From the NCBI RefSeq assembly GCF_001889005.1, contig NZ_CP018153.1, forward strand, positions 2,452,501 to 2,516,500: a stretch of 64,000 nucleotides of DNA, read 5' to 3'. Position 1 is the stretch's first letter; every line of letters begins with the position of its first letter. The position numbers and the translations under genes were made by a program. The notes under the pieces were generated by a model, which saw only the letters and a list, made by a program, of their open reading frames with translations, was not told the DNA's origin and did not search any database. This DNA is from Christiangramia salexigens. GTDB lineage: Bacteria; Bacteroidota; Bacteroidia; Flavobacteriales; Flavobacteriaceae. Below, piece after piece: positions 25,564-34,548 of this stretch.

Positions 25564-28416
25564 TTATTTAACTTCGAAAACTGTCTCTGCCGAGCCGTTG
25601 TCCATCTTAACCTTTAGTTTGTATCTTCCTTTTGGAATATAAAGCTTTTCATTACTGGCTTTTTCGATCTCCAGTTTAGAATCCTTTTCTTTCAACTTCT
25701 TAAAACCGGTTTCGGAGATCGTAAGATCATAATTAAAACTATTGAAACCTTTTTCGGCTTCTTTATTTATAGATTGAACTTCTATTCCGTTTTCAGAAAC
25801 CACAGAAATATAAACTTTCCCTGCCTTTGGGCTATAATAGGTTACAGGTAATTCCGGCTGATAAGGATCCATCCATTTGCTATAAGAATTACCCCAGCGA
25901 GATGAAAAACGAATACTTGCATTGGTGCTTACCATCATCTCGTTTTTCAGGGCTTTGTTATCCATATTAGAGATCGCAGCAATATTTGTGATATAAATAG
26001 ATCTTCCGTGAGTTCCCACGACTAGATCTTTTTCGCCGGGGTGAACTCTCAGATCGTGGACCGCCACATTTGGCAGATTGTTATCAAATGCTTCCCAGCT
26101 GGCTCCCTGGTCTAACGAAACGTACAATCCGTTGTCACTTCCCAGGTATAAAACATTTTCGTTATTTGGATCTTCCCTTATTACATTAACCGGGGATAGT
26201 GGCAGGTTTGAACTAATGTTTTTCCAGGACTGCCCGAAGTCTTCTGAAACATAAACATAAGGGGTGAAATCGTCTGATCTGTATCCATTTAGAGTTGCGT
26301 AAACTCTGGATTCTTTATGTTGAGAAGCAATAAGTCTGGATACCCATAGATCTTGCGGAAGATCTTTGCCGATATTGGTCCAGCTACTTCCTGAATTTTT
26401 AGTGATATGAATTTTACCGTCATCACTTCCTGTATAGATCAATCCGAATTGAAATGGCGATTCACTTATGCTGGCAAGCGTTCCATATGGTACATCGCCT
26501 TTCTTTCCTCCGCCCGTGAGGTCTTCAGAAATGGCGGTCCAGGTATTTCCCTGATCCATACTTCGCATAAGTTTGTTGCCGCCCAGATATAAAATATCCT
26601 GATTATGGGAGGATAATAGGATAGGAGTTTGCCAGTTAAATCTATAAGGGTTTTCCCCTAATTCGTGTTTAGGTTGAATATAGACCTGTTCACCAGTTTT
26701 TCGGTTGATCCTGAAGTAATTACCAAACTGAAATCCTGTATACACAATATTCGGATCTCTGGAATCGATTTCTACCTGCATCCCGTCGCCACCCATAAGT
26801 CTTTCAAAACTATAATCTCCTGAAGTTGTCCAGCCAGAATTTTCTTCATTGGTATGAGGTCCTGTCCAAACCCCATTATCCTGTAAACCTCCATAAACAT
26901 TATAGGGTTCCTGGTTGTCTATGTTAATTGCGTAAAACTGTCCAACAGAAGGGGAGTTGCTTATTTGCCAGTTTTCGCCATCATCGTATGAGATGTTTAC
27001 ACCACCATCATTACCATCTATGAGATGTCCGCTTCTGTTTGGGTTGATCCAAAGGGCATGGTGATCTGAATGTACATTTTCGGCAACTATGGATTTAAAG
27101 GTTTTTCCACCGTCTTTGGATTTCAGGATTGGAACGCCGTAAACATAGATCGCGTCCTTGTTGCTTGGATCCACATGGACCATTCCGAAGTAATAGCCGT
27201 AACTATAATAGAGATCGTCCAGATAGTCATCATGAGTTCGTTTCCAGGTCTTTCCGCCGTCTGAACTTTTGTAAACTTCTGCTCCTATTACAGGAGTGTC
27301 AAAAAGTAAAGAATTCGCATCTTCGAGATAAGAGGCCAGGTCTGAGGCCTGAATCCTGTTTTCTCTGATCATTTTCTTTACGCTCTCTGAAGTGTATTTT
27401 TTCTGAAAATCATTGTCCCTGAGGTATTTTTCAAGTTTTTCATCTTCCAGCTTCAGAACTTCCGAATTTTTCATCTTTTTGAAATCGTCCTTTTGCAGAC
27501 CTTTCTTTTCAGTCTTTTTTTCTTCAGGTCTTCTGGACTGATTGTCTACGATCGCATAAACCGTATTGTCATCATATACACTAAGTCCAATTCTACCTAC
27601 ACCTTCACCTGTTGGGAAGCCTGAATCTGCTGTGGAAACTTTGGACCAGGTAGCGCCTGCATCTGTGCTTTTATAGATACCACTGTTTTCACCGCTTTCC
27701 CTGAAATTCCAGGCTTTTCTATCTTTGTCCCAGGCAGCGGCATACATTTGATTATAGTCATTTGGGTTGACCGCAATGTCTATTATGCCTGTCTCATCAT
27801 TGATAAATAAAGTTTTATTCCAGGTTTTACCGCCATCGGTAGTTCTGTAAACTCCTCTTTCTGAATTGGAAGAATATAAGTGCCCGGTAACACCAACAAC
27901 TAATTCCTGAGAGTTTTCGGGATTGATCAGGATTCTGCTTATATGATGGGAATCGGGTAGCCCCATGAATTTCCAGGTTTCACCCTTGTCATCAGACTTT
28001 AATAAACCTATCCCTGCGTAAGAAGATCTGGAAGCATTAACCTCTCCGGTGCCAACCCAGATTGTTCCGGTTTTCCAGTCTACGGCAATATCTCCAATAT
28101 TTTGAGTAGGACTATTGTCCATTACAGGCTTAAAGCTGGTTCCGTTGTTGTTGGTATACCATAATCCTCCCGAAGCGTAAGCCACATAGAATTCGGTGGG
28201 ATCTTGTGGGTTTACCGCAAAATCTGTCACCCGACCACTCATAACCGTCGGGCCAATATTTTTTAATGGTAAATTTCTTACGATAGAGTTTTTTGTGAGC
28301 TGTTCCTTTTTCTCAAGACTTTCCTGTAAAGCGGAGCCTGAAGTGGCTGTATTTTGAGCGAAAATTGGGGAAACAGAGAGTAGAAGAAGACTGAATAATC
28401 TGTAACTGTGTTTCAT
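25564..28416 (-). CDS. Secreted VPS10/sortilin-like BNR propeller protein
   Basis: A 950-residue exported protein of unknown substrate. It has a signal peptide to about FAQ (residue 21), then many beta-propeller blades with BNR/Asp-box-type motifs (S-x-D-x-G-x-T-W), for example SDDKGETWKF, TTDGGKTWNK, STDAGATWSK, SSDGGKTWKR and SMDQGNTWTA. Two ten-bladed-type propeller lobes, as in VPS10/sortilin proteins, fit the length. A charged Lys/Glu-rich insertion (about 295-360) interrupts the blades, and the last ~130 residues form a beta domain resembling a sorting or adhesion module. Single gene, convergent with cbpM. Similar Bacteroidota proteins are annotated as glycosyl hydrolase or VPS10 proteins without tested activity. 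Confidence 0.85.
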   Translation of the reverse strand: MKHSYRLFSLLLLSVSPIFAQNTATSGSALQESLEKKEQLTKNSIVRNLPLKNIGPTVMSGRVTDFAVNPQDPTEFYVAYASGGLWYTNNNGTSFKPVMDNSPTQNIGDIAVDWKTGTIWVGTGEVNASRSSYAGIGLLKSDDKGETWKFMGLPDSHHISRILINPENSQELVVGVTGHLYSSNSERGVYRTTDGGKTWNKTLFINDETGIIDIAVNPNDYNQMYAAAWDKDRKAWNFRESGENSGIYKSTDAGATWSKVSTADSGFPTGEGVGRIGLSVYDDNTVYAIVDNQSRRPEEKKTEKKGLQKDDFKKMKNSEVLKLEDEKLEKYLRDNDFQKKYTSESVKKMIRENRIQASDLASYLEDANSLLFDTPVIGAEVYKSSDGGKTWKRTHDDYLDDLYYSYGYYFGMVHVDPSNKDAIYVYGVPILKSKDGGKTFKSIVAENVHSDHHALWINPNRSGHLIDGNDGGVNISYDDGENWQISNSPSVGQFYAINIDNQEPYNVYGGLQDNGVWTGPHTNEENSGWTTSGDYSFERLMGGDGMQVEIDSRDPNIVYTGFQFGNYFRINRKTGEQVYIQPKHELGENPYRFNWQTPILLSSHNQDILYLGGNKLMRSMDQGNTWTAISEDLTGGGKKGDVPYGTLASISESPFQFGLIYTGSDDGKIHITKNSGSSWTNIGKDLPQDLWVSRLIASQHKESRVYATLNGYRSDDFTPYVYVSEDFGQSWKNISSNLPLSPVNVIREDPNNENVLYLGSDNGLYVSLDQGASWEAFDNNLPNVAVHDLRVHPGEKDLVVGTHGRSIYITNIAAISNMDNKALKNEMMVSTNASIRFSSRWGNSYSKWMDPYQPELPVTYYSPKAGKVYISVVSENGIEVQSINKEAEKGFNSFNYDLTISETGFKKLKEKDSKLEIEKASNEKLYIPKGRYKLKVKMDNGSAETVFEVK

Positions 28417-28505
28417 AATTAAGTTTAGTGAATGTCTAAAAATAGTAAATGCTTCCTTTACTTAAAATTTTAAATTGCTTTTCTAGCTATTGCAACTAAA
28501 TCCTT

Positions 28506-28513
28506 TAATTTTG
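28506..28513 (+). promoter_or_regulatory. Candidate -7 element of pepP
   Basis: TAATTTTG matches TAnnTTTG exactly, 22 nt before the pepP ATG. The nearest upstream TTG triplets are at 13 and 28 bp, neither at the usual spacing, so the call rests on the -7 box alone. Confidence 0.35.
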
Positions 28514-28535
28514 AAAAAATTGAAAAATTCGATCC

Positions 28536-29828
28536 ATGAAATACGACAGAATTGATTCTAGTCTTTTTATAAAAAACCGTAAAAACTTCATGAAAGAGAT
28601 GAAGTCTAATAGTCTTGCGGTTTTTAATTCTAACGATGTTTACCCTATTGGGGCAGATAGTACCATGCCATTTCAACAAAATCGTGATATTTTCTATTTA
28701 AGTGGTGTAGATCAGGAAGAAAGCATACTTGTGTTATTTCCTGATGCGCCAGATCCAAAGCATCGTGAGATTCTTTTTCTAACCGAAACCAATGAGCATA
28801 TCGCTGTTTGGGAAGGAGCCAAGCTTACTAAGGATGATGCCTATGATGTGAGCGGAATAAAAACCGTTTACTGGATAAAGGATTTTGAAAAAGTATTTTT
28901 CGAGATCATGACGCAGTGTGAAACTGTTTATCTAAATACCAATGAGCATTACAGGGCTAACCATCAGACGGAGACCAGAGATGCAAGATTTATAAAATGG
29001 TGTAAGGATAAGTATCCTGCACATTCAGTAGCAAAGGCTAATCCTATTCTTCAGAGGTTAAGATCTGTTAAGGACCCTATCGAGCTTGATCTTATGCAGA
29101 AGGCTTGTGATATTACCAACAAGGCTTTCAGAAGAACTTTAAAATTCGTGAAGCCTGGAGTTTGGGAATATGAAATAGAAGCAGAATATTACCATGAAAT
29201 GATTAGGAACCGTTCCAGAGGTTTCGCTTATACTCCTATTATAGCGAGTGGTAATAATGCTAATGTATTGCATTATACCGAAAATAGACATCAGTGTAAA
29301 GAGGGAGATCTTATTCTGCTTGACACCGGTGCCGAATATGCAAATTATTCGAGTGATCTTAGCAGAACCATTCCTGTTTCGGGTAGGTATACTGACAGGC
29401 AAAAGCAGATATATAATGCTGTGAACAAGGTTAAAAAAGAAGCGACGAAATTACTTGTTCCGGGAACTCTTTGGAAGGAATACCATGTTGAGGTTGGTAA
29501 AATGATGACATCTGAACTGCTTGATTTGGGCTTACTGGATAAAGCAGATGTCCAAAACGAAGATCCGGACTGGCCAGCATATAAAAAATATTTCATGCAC
29601 GGTACATCTCATCATATAGGTTTGGATACCCATGATTATGGGATTCTTACGGAGCCAATGCAGGCTAATCAGGTGTTTACTGTTGAGCCGGGAATCTATT
29701 TGCCAGATGAAGGATTCGGAATCAGACTGGAAGATGATGTGGTGATTCAGGAAAAAGGAGAGCCTTTTAATCTAATGCGCGATATCCCTATCGAAATCGA
29801 AGAGATTGAGGACATTATGAATTCATAA
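28536..29828 (+). CDS. pepP: Xaa-Pro aminopeptidase (aminopeptidase P)
   Basis: Cleaves N-terminal residues preceding proline; a dinuclear-metal M24B peptidase of the cytoplasm. 430 residues: the aminopeptidase-P N-terminal domain (1 to about 150), then the pita-bread domain with all five metal ligands in place: both Asp in DTGAEYANYSSD (about 261-272), His in HGTSHHIGLDTHD (about 354-366), Glu in TVEPGIY (about 383-389) and Glu in RLEDDVV (about 397-403). No signal peptide. Transcribed alone; two hairpins and a T run follow. Confidence 0.94.
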   Translation: MKYDRIDSSLFIKNRKNFMKEMKSNSLAVFNSNDVYPIGADSTMPFQQNRDIFYLSGVDQEESILVLFPDAPDPKHREILFLTETNEHIAVWEGAKLTKDDAYDVSGIKTVYWIKDFEKVFFEIMTQCETVYLNTNEHYRANHQTETRDARFIKWCKDKYPAHSVAKANPILQRLRSVKDPIELDLMQKACDITNKAFRRTLKFVKPGVWEYEIEAEYYHEMIRNRSRGFAYTPIIASGNNANVLHYTENRHQCKEGDLILLDTGAEYANYSSDLSRTIPVSGRYTDRQKQIYNAVNKVKKEATKLLVPGTLWKEYHVEVGKMMTSELLDLGLLDKADVQNEDPDWPAYKKYFMHGTSHHIGLDTHDYGILTEPMQANQVFTVEPGIYLPDEGFGIRLEDDVVIQEKGEPFNLMRDIPIEIEEIEDIMNS

Positions 29829-29851
29829 ATTTAGATTCTTAATCTAAATTT
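29827..29851 (+). repeat. AT-rich perfect hairpin overlapping the pepP stop
   Basis: AAATTTAGATT and AATCTAAATTT form a perfect 11-bp stem around a CTT loop, beginning on the last bases of the pepP stop codon. No T run follows directly, so it is not itself a terminator; it may protect the mRNA 3' end ahead of the terminator at 29866. Confidence 0.6.
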
Positions 29852-29865
29852 AAAGCTAAATACTT

Positions 29866-29909
29866 GCCACGAAGTCCGGAATTATTATTCTAGATTTCGT
29901 GGCTTTTTT
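29866..29909 (+). terminator. Rho-independent terminator of pepP
   Basis: GCCACGAA pairs with TTCGTGGC (8 bp plus a G-T pair) around a 22-nt loop and is followed by TTTTTT. It lies 37 bp beyond the pepP stop and 12 bp before the hydrolase start. Confidence 0.8.
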
Positions 29910-29920
29910 ATTGTAAAAAA

Positions 29921-30700
29921 ATGGATAATATAAAATTCAAAGGAGCGAATATATATTTTGAGGTAACCGGCGAGGGGCATAAAACACCTTTGGTCCTGCT
30001 TCATGGGTTTCTAGAAGACCTTAGTATCTGGAGAAATATTATACCGGAATTGGCGGACACGAGACAGATTATTTCTATTGACCTGCCCGGACATGGCAAG
30101 TCTGAGGCTTATGGAGATGTTCATAATATGGGAGACATGGCAGAAGTGGTTCGGGATGTCCTGGAAGAACTGGGGTTAGAGAAAATTAGTATTGCCGGAC
30201 ATAGTATGGGCGGGTATGTAGGTTTGGAATTTTTAAACAAATTTCCTATGCTATTGGAGAGCATTATGCTCATCAATTCTACGCCCCAAAATGATTCGGC
30301 GGAAAGAATAAGAATTAGAGAAAGATCTGTTGAACTTGTTCATCAAAATAAGGAGGCGTATTTATCTATGGCGATAGGTAATTTATTTACTAAAGAAAAT
30401 CGCAAAAGATTCTCTAAAGAAATTGAAGAATTGAAAACCAGAGCTAACGAGATGAGTGCCGAAAGCATAAGCGCCGCTTTGACTGGTATGAAAATTCGTA
30501 CAAATTTAAGTTATAACTTAAAAAAATTTGATGGGCAGAAGATGGTATTGGGTGGAAGATTGGACCCGATTCTGGATTTCAGTGAGTTAAAGAGCCTTTG
30601 CCGGGATATTCAGGCTGAATTTTATGCACTGGAAAACGGTCATATGGCCTATCTTGAAGATGTGAAAAAATTAACAAAGATTATGCATTTTATCGATTAA
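29921..30700 (+). CDS. Alpha/beta hydrolase
   Basis: A 259-residue cytoplasmic hydrolase of unknown substrate. The fold signature is complete: oxyanion segment LLHGFLEDLSIW (about 26-37), DLPGHGKSE (about 54-62), nucleophile elbow GHSMGGYVG (Ser about 92), acid in RLDPILDF and catalytic His in NGHMAYLED (about 241). A helical lid lies between about 120 and 200. The pattern resembles the MenH/BioH-like esterase and lyase group, but no pathway partner is adjacent, so I do not narrow it further. Confidence 0.85.
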   Translation: MDNIKFKGANIYFEVTGEGHKTPLVLLHGFLEDLSIWRNIIPELADTRQIISIDLPGHGKSEAYGDVHNMGDMAEVVRDVLEELGLEKISIAGHSMGGYVGLEFLNKFPMLLESIMLINSTPQNDSAERIRIRERSVELVHQNKEAYLSMAIGNLFTKENRKRFSKEIEELKTRANEMSAESISAALTGMKIRTNLSYNLKKFDGQKMVLGGRLDPILDFSELKSLCRDIQAEFYALENGHMAYLEDVKKLTKIMHFID

Positions 30701-30772
30701 TAGTATCGTTTTGTCGATTTATTAACTTTTTATTATATTTTAGTGAACTCAAAATCAAATAATTAACCTTTT

Positions 30773-31042
30773 ATGAAAGAAACTAAGCCTACCCTAACTC
30801 CATTAGCTAAAGTTTCCTGCAAATTTTTTGGTCATAAATTAAAGGTTACCAGAAATATCACGAATCACGTGCATGAATATAAATGTTGCAAATGTGGGGT
30901 GGAACTAACCGATACCGCAGATGGCCTATTGGCAAGACTTACCCCGAAGTTTAAAGAAACAAACGCTTATCTGGCAAAGATCCATAGAAAGCGAAAAAAA
31001 GTATTTTCATCAGGATATAAAGAAGTTTCCTTGGAGGGTTAA
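30773..31042 (+). CDS. Small Cys/His zinc-ribbon-like protein, tandem paralogue 1
   Basis: An 89-residue cytoplasmic protein I do not recognise in detail. A CKFFGH motif near residue 17 and an EYKCCKCGVE pair near 43-52 give a likely four-ligand metal site (C-x4-H ... C-x2-C), similar in layout to DUF1660-type short zinc proteins. The C-terminal LTPKFKETN and KIHRKRKK are shared almost exactly with the next gene, and the last ~20 residues are strongly basic. The DNA before it (TTAACTTTTT, 51 bp from the start) matches that before the next gene, so promoter and gene were duplicated together. Confidence 0.72.
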   Translation: MKETKPTLTPLAKVSCKFFGHKLKVTRNITNHVHEYKCCKCGVELTDTADGLLARLTPKFKETNAYLAKIHRKRKKVFSSGYKEVSLEG

Positions 31043-31177
31043 GTGTAAAATCTCTTGGAAAATTTCATAAATACCTGATTTAAAAATACTTGTAAGAAAA
31101 TATTTAACTTTAAAGTTGATTAATTTAACTTTTTGTTATAACTTATATAATTATTACTCTTTAAAAATCAGCGTATT

Positions 31178-31429
31178 ATGAAAATTGAAAACCCTACTTC
31201 ATTTTCGTTTGCAATGCTTCGCTGTAAACTCTTTGGTCATTACTTTAAGGTCTCCAAAGATGTTACTGATCATTTACACGAATATAAATGCGAACACTGT
31301 GGTCTTGAAATGACCGATACTGCCAACGGATTCTGGGCTCGTTTGACCCCAAAATTCAAGGAGACTAACGAATTTATCGCTAAGATCCACCAAAGACGTA
31401 AAAGGCGTCTTCTTAATAAAGTTTCGTAA
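31178..31429 (+). CDS. Small Cys/His zinc-ribbon-like protein, tandem paralogue 2
   Basis: 83 residues, aligned with the preceding protein nearly end to end: CKLFGH, HEYKCEHCGLEMTDTANG, ARLTPKFKETN and a basic tail (QRRKRR). The four putative metal ligands are kept while the N-terminus differs. It has its own upstream TTAACTTTTT box 53 bp before the start, matching the position in the first copy. Its stop is 3 bp from that of convergent thiL. Function unknown; nucleic-acid or protein binding is possible from the basic tail. Confidence 0.72.
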   Translation: MKIENPTSFSFAMLRCKLFGHYFKVSKDVTDHLHEYKCEHCGLEMTDTANGFWARLTPKFKETNEFIAKIHQRRKRRLLNKVS

Positions 31430-31432
31430 AGT

Positions 31433-32485
31433 TTACTGTTTGTCTTCCATGGAATTCCAACCTCTTGCGATTAGTGGAAGTTTTTGATTGGCCCGGGTAA
31501 TTAAATGCATGCCTTCTTTTTCTTCGGTCATATGACCAATAACAGTTAAGTGTGGATTTCCTTTTATTTTATCATAATCGTCCTGTGAGATTGTGAATAA
31601 AAGTTCGTAATCCTCACCGCCGCTTAATGCGATCATGGTGCTGTCTATTTCAAATTCTTCGCATACTGATATTACCGCAGGATCTAGAGGGATTTTTTCC
31701 TCAAAAATATTTGCTCCTACTTTAGAGCTCTTACATAAGTGAATTGCTTCAGAGGAGAGTCCGTCGCTAATATCTATCATAGATGTAGGTCTCACATTCA
31801 GTTGTTTTAATAATGGAGCGATGTCTTTTCTGGCTTCCGGTTTTAACTGCCTTTCTATCAGGTAAGTGTATTCATCAAGGTCTGGCTGAGCATTAGGATT
31901 AGCCTTAAAAACCTCCTTTTCTCTTTCCAGTACCTGAAGTCCCATGTATGCAGCTCCCAGATCGCCGGTTAGTACCATAAGATCATTAGGTTTTGCTCCA
32001 TCGCGGTATACTATTTCATCTTCTTCTGCTATACCAAGAGCGGTTACACTTATCATTAATCCAGAAGTAGAGGATGTGGTATCACCGCCAATAACATCTA
32101 CATTATATATTTTTGATGCCAGCTGGATCCCTGCATATAATTCCTCCAGTGCTTCAACAGGAAATCTATTAGAAACCGCAATAGAAACAGTAACCTGTGT
32201 TGCCTTGGCATTCATCGCGTAAATATCCGATAGATTCACCATTACGGCTTTATAACCTAAGTGTTTGAGAGGTGTGTAAGAAAGGTCAAAATGAACACCT
32301 TCTACTAAAAGATCGGTACTAACCAGGGTGCGTTTATTTTCGAAATTTAGCACGGCCGCGTCATCACCAATCGCCTTAACAGTGGATTCCAGTTTAGGGC
32401 TGAAATTTTTGGTAAGATGATCTATTAATCCAAATTCACCTAATTCTGAAAGGTTTGTTCTGCTTTCCTGACTATTCTCAAACAT
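31433..32485 (-). CDS. thiL: Thiamine-monophosphate kinase
   Basis: Phosphorylates thiamine monophosphate to the cofactor thiamine diphosphate. 350 residues with the PurM-like fold signatures: ELGEFGLIDHL (about 12-22), GDDAAVL (about 40-46), VNLSDIYAMNA with the metal-binding Asp, GGDTTS, LTGDLGAAYMGL, DISDGLSSEA and SGGEDYELLFT. I chose the ATG at 32485 because it starts the conserved region and because a TAnnTTTG box lies 19 nt upstream of it; the open frame reaches 43 codons further, but that leader would lie upstream of the predicted transcript start. Confidence 0.93.
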   Translation of the reverse strand: MFENSQESRTNLSELGEFGLIDHLTKNFSPKLESTVKAIGDDAAVLNFENKRTLVSTDLLVEGVHFDLSYTPLKHLGYKAVMVNLSDIYAMNAKATQVTVSIAVSNRFPVEALEELYAGIQLASKIYNVDVIGGDTTSSTSGLMISVTALGIAEEDEIVYRDGAKPNDLMVLTGDLGAAYMGLQVLEREKEVFKANPNAQPDLDEYTYLIERQLKPEARKDIAPLLKQLNVRPTSMIDISDGLSSEAIHLCKSSKVGANIFEEKIPLDPAVISVCEEFEIDSTMIALSGGEDYELLFTISQDDYDKIKGNPHLTVIGHMTEEKEGMHLITRANQKLPLIARGWNSMEDKQ

Positions 32486-32503
32486 AATATTCAATTTAAA
32501 ATG

Positions 32504-32511
32504 CAAAAGTA
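32504..32511 (-). promoter_or_regulatory. Candidate -7 element of thiL
   Basis: On the minus strand the sequence reads TACTTTTG, an exact TAnnTTTG match 18 nt upstream of the chosen ATG. No well-spaced TTG is seen. It supports the shorter thiL start. Confidence 0.4.
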
Positions 32512-32660
32512 AGCATATAAATTGCAAAGAAGAATAAACTATAGAAAGCTTTGTGCTGAGTGAAATTGAGAAAAGAGTAGCGAGGATTTTCCATTGAAGA
32601 CCTCTATGAATCAATTCTTAAAACATATGCAAGCTCTATGGTTAAACGCATGCTTTGTAG

Positions 32661-32668
32661 TATATTTG
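32661..32668 (+). promoter_or_regulatory. Candidate -7 element of the suf operon
   Basis: TATATTTG matches TAnnTTTG exactly, 30 nt before the sufA start. A clear -33 TTG is missing, which could mean activator dependence or a different start site. I see no obvious Fur- or IscR-like palindrome beside it. Confidence 0.42.
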
Positions 32669-32698
32669 TGCCCAATTTAGAATTAATCTTTGTAGTCT

Positions 32699-33028
32699 AT
32701 GATAAAAGTTAGCGAAGAGGCTAAAAGGAAGATTTCCACTCTTATGAGCGAAGAGGGTTTCCAGGTGGGGACAGACTATGTTCGCGTTGGAGTAAAGAGT
32801 GGTGGTTGTTCTGGTCTGTCTTATGAATTGAAATTCGATAAGTCAATGGCCGAAGACGATAAAGTCTTTGAAGACAATGATGTTAAAATTATTGTAGATA
32901 AACGCAGTGTGTTGTACCTGGCCGGAACTATCCTGGAATTTTCCGGAGGTTTAAACGGAAAAGGTTTTGTGTTTAATAACCCAAATGCGCAACGTACCTG
33001 TGGATGTGGTGAAAGTTTTTCACTATAA
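32699..33028 (+). CDS. sufA: A-type iron-sulfur carrier (SufA/IscA/HesB family)
   Basis: Carries Fe-S clusters from the SufBCD scaffold to target proteins. 109 residues with the three conserved cysteines in GGCSGL (about 36-41) and the C-terminal CGCGESF (about 101-107), and a normal family length. It heads the SUF cluster with a -7 promoter box upstream; sufB starts 52 bp downstream. Members of the family are hard to tell apart by sequence, so SufA is assigned by neighbourhood. Confidence 0.88.
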   Translation: MIKVSEEAKRKISTLMSEEGFQVGTDYVRVGVKSGGCSGLSYELKFDKSMAEDDKVFEDNDVKIIVDKRSVLYLAGTILEFSGGLNGKGFVFNNPNAQRTCGCGESFSL

Positions 33029-33080
33029 AAAAATATTGACGTCTTAATTACGGCGTTGCTTTAAATTAGAATTAGAAAGA

Positions 33081-34526
33081 ATGGCATATACTGAAGACGA
33101 TTTAAAGAAGGAGCTCGAGACTAAAGAGTATGAGTATGGATTTTATACGGATATAGAATCTGATACTTTTCCCGTTGGTCTAAACGAAGATATTGTAAGA
33201 GCTATTTCTAAAAAGAAAGAAGAACCGGAGTGGATGACCGAATGGAGGCTTGAAGCCTTCCGCGCATGGGAAGAAATGATAGAGCCGGAATGGGCTAATG
33301 TACATTATCCAAAACCGGATTTTCAGAATATTTCCTATTATTCTGCTCCAAACAAGAAGCCTAAATACGAAAGTTTGGATGAGGTAGATCCTGAATTACT
33401 GGATACCTTTAAAAAGCTGGGAATCTCCTTGGATGAGCAGAAAAAACTTGCAGGAGTAGCTGTAGATGTGGTAATGGATTCAGTTTCCGTAACCACAACT
33501 TTTAAGAAGACTCTTGCTGAAAAAGGAATTATTTTCTGTTCTATTTCTGAAGCTATTCAGGAGCATCCTGAACTGGTGAAGAAATATCTGGGAACCGTAG
33601 TTCCAAAAAAGGACAATTTCTATGCTGCGCTTAACTCTGCAGTATTTAGTGATGGTTCTTTCTGTTATATTCCTAAGGGTGTAAGATGTCCAATGGAGTT
33701 ATCTACTTATTTCAGAATTAATCAGGCGGGAACCGGACAGTTCGAAAGAACTCTTGTGATTGCAGATGAGGATAGCTACGTAAGTTATCTTGAAGGTTGT
33801 ACTGCGCCAACTCGTGATGAAAATCAGCTTCACGCGGCGGTAGTGGAACTAATTGCGTTGGATGGTTCCGAGATTAAATATAGTACTGTTCAAAACTGGT
33901 ATCCCGGAAATAAAGAAGGTAAAGGTGGGGTGTTCAACTTTGTGACCAAGCGTGGTCTATGTGAGAAGAACGCTAAGATTTCCTGGACTCAGGTTGAGAC
34001 AGGTTCTGCTGTAACCTGGAAGTATCCTAGCTGTATCCTTAAAGGTGATAATTCAGTTGGAGAATTCTACTCAATTGCGGTAACCAATAATTATCAGCAG
34101 GCAGATACCGGAACTAAGATGATACACCTTGGTAAGAACACTAAGAGTACTATTATTTCCAAAGGTATTTCTGCAGGTAAGTCACAGAATTCATATCGTG
34201 GTCTTGTACAGATAAATGGTAGGGCGCAAAATGCGAGAAACTTTTCACAGTGTGATTCCCTCTTGATGGGTAACGAATGTGGAGCGCATACTTTCCCTTA
34301 CATCGAGGTGAAGAACAAGAGTGCGAAGGTAGAACATGAGGCTACTACAAGTAAGATTGGAGAAGATCAGATCTTCTACTGTAACCAGAGAGGTATTGAT
34401 ACCGAAAAAGCGATCGCTTTGATCGTTAATGGATTCAGTAAGGAAGTATTGAATAAGCTTCCAATGGAATTCGCTGTGGAGGCTCAAAAATTACTGGAAA
34501 TTTCACTTGAAGGATCTGTAGGATAA
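33081..34526 (+). CDS. sufB: Fe-S cluster assembly scaffold SufB
   Basis: Core scaffold of the SufBCD complex on which clusters are built in the cytoplasm. 481 residues, the full family length. Seen: [20 protein letters not shown] (about 190-209), [18 protein letters not shown] (about 242-259), the region around [20 protein letters not shown], and the late [15 protein letters not shown] with the Cys and His used for cluster and SufD-interface chemistry. An uncharacterised lipoprotein gene, not sufC, follows after 22 bp. Confidence 0.97.
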   Translation: MAYTEDDLKKELETKEYEYGFYTDIESDTFPVGLNEDIVRAISKKKEEPEWMTEWRLEAFRAWEEMIEPEWANVHYPKPDFQNISYYSAPNKKPKYESLDEVDPELLDTFKKLGISLDEQKKLAGVAVDVVMDSVSVTTTFKKTLAEKGIIFCSISEAIQEHPELVKKYLGTVVPKKDNFYAALNSAVFSDGSFCYIPKGVRCPMELSTYFRINQAGTGQFERTLVIADEDSYVSYLEGCTAPTRDENQLHAAVVELIALDGSEIKYSTVQNWYPGNKEGKGGVFNFVTKRGLCEKNAKISWTQVETGSAVTWKYPSCILKGDNSVGEFYSIAVTNNYQQADTGTKMIHLGKNTKSTIISKGISAGKSQNSYRGLVQINGRAQNARNFSQCDSLLMGNECGAHTFPYIEVKNKSAKVEHEATTSKIGEDQIFYCNQRGIDTEKAIALIVNGFSKEVLNKLPMEFAVEAQKLLEISLEGSVG

Positions 34527-34548
34527 TAAAGCTGCAGGTGAAATTGCT

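Noticed and set aside
32486..32614. 43-codon extension of thiL
   Set aside because: It would place the start upstream of a good -7 promoter box and adds a non-family hydrophobic leader to a cytoplasmic kinase.
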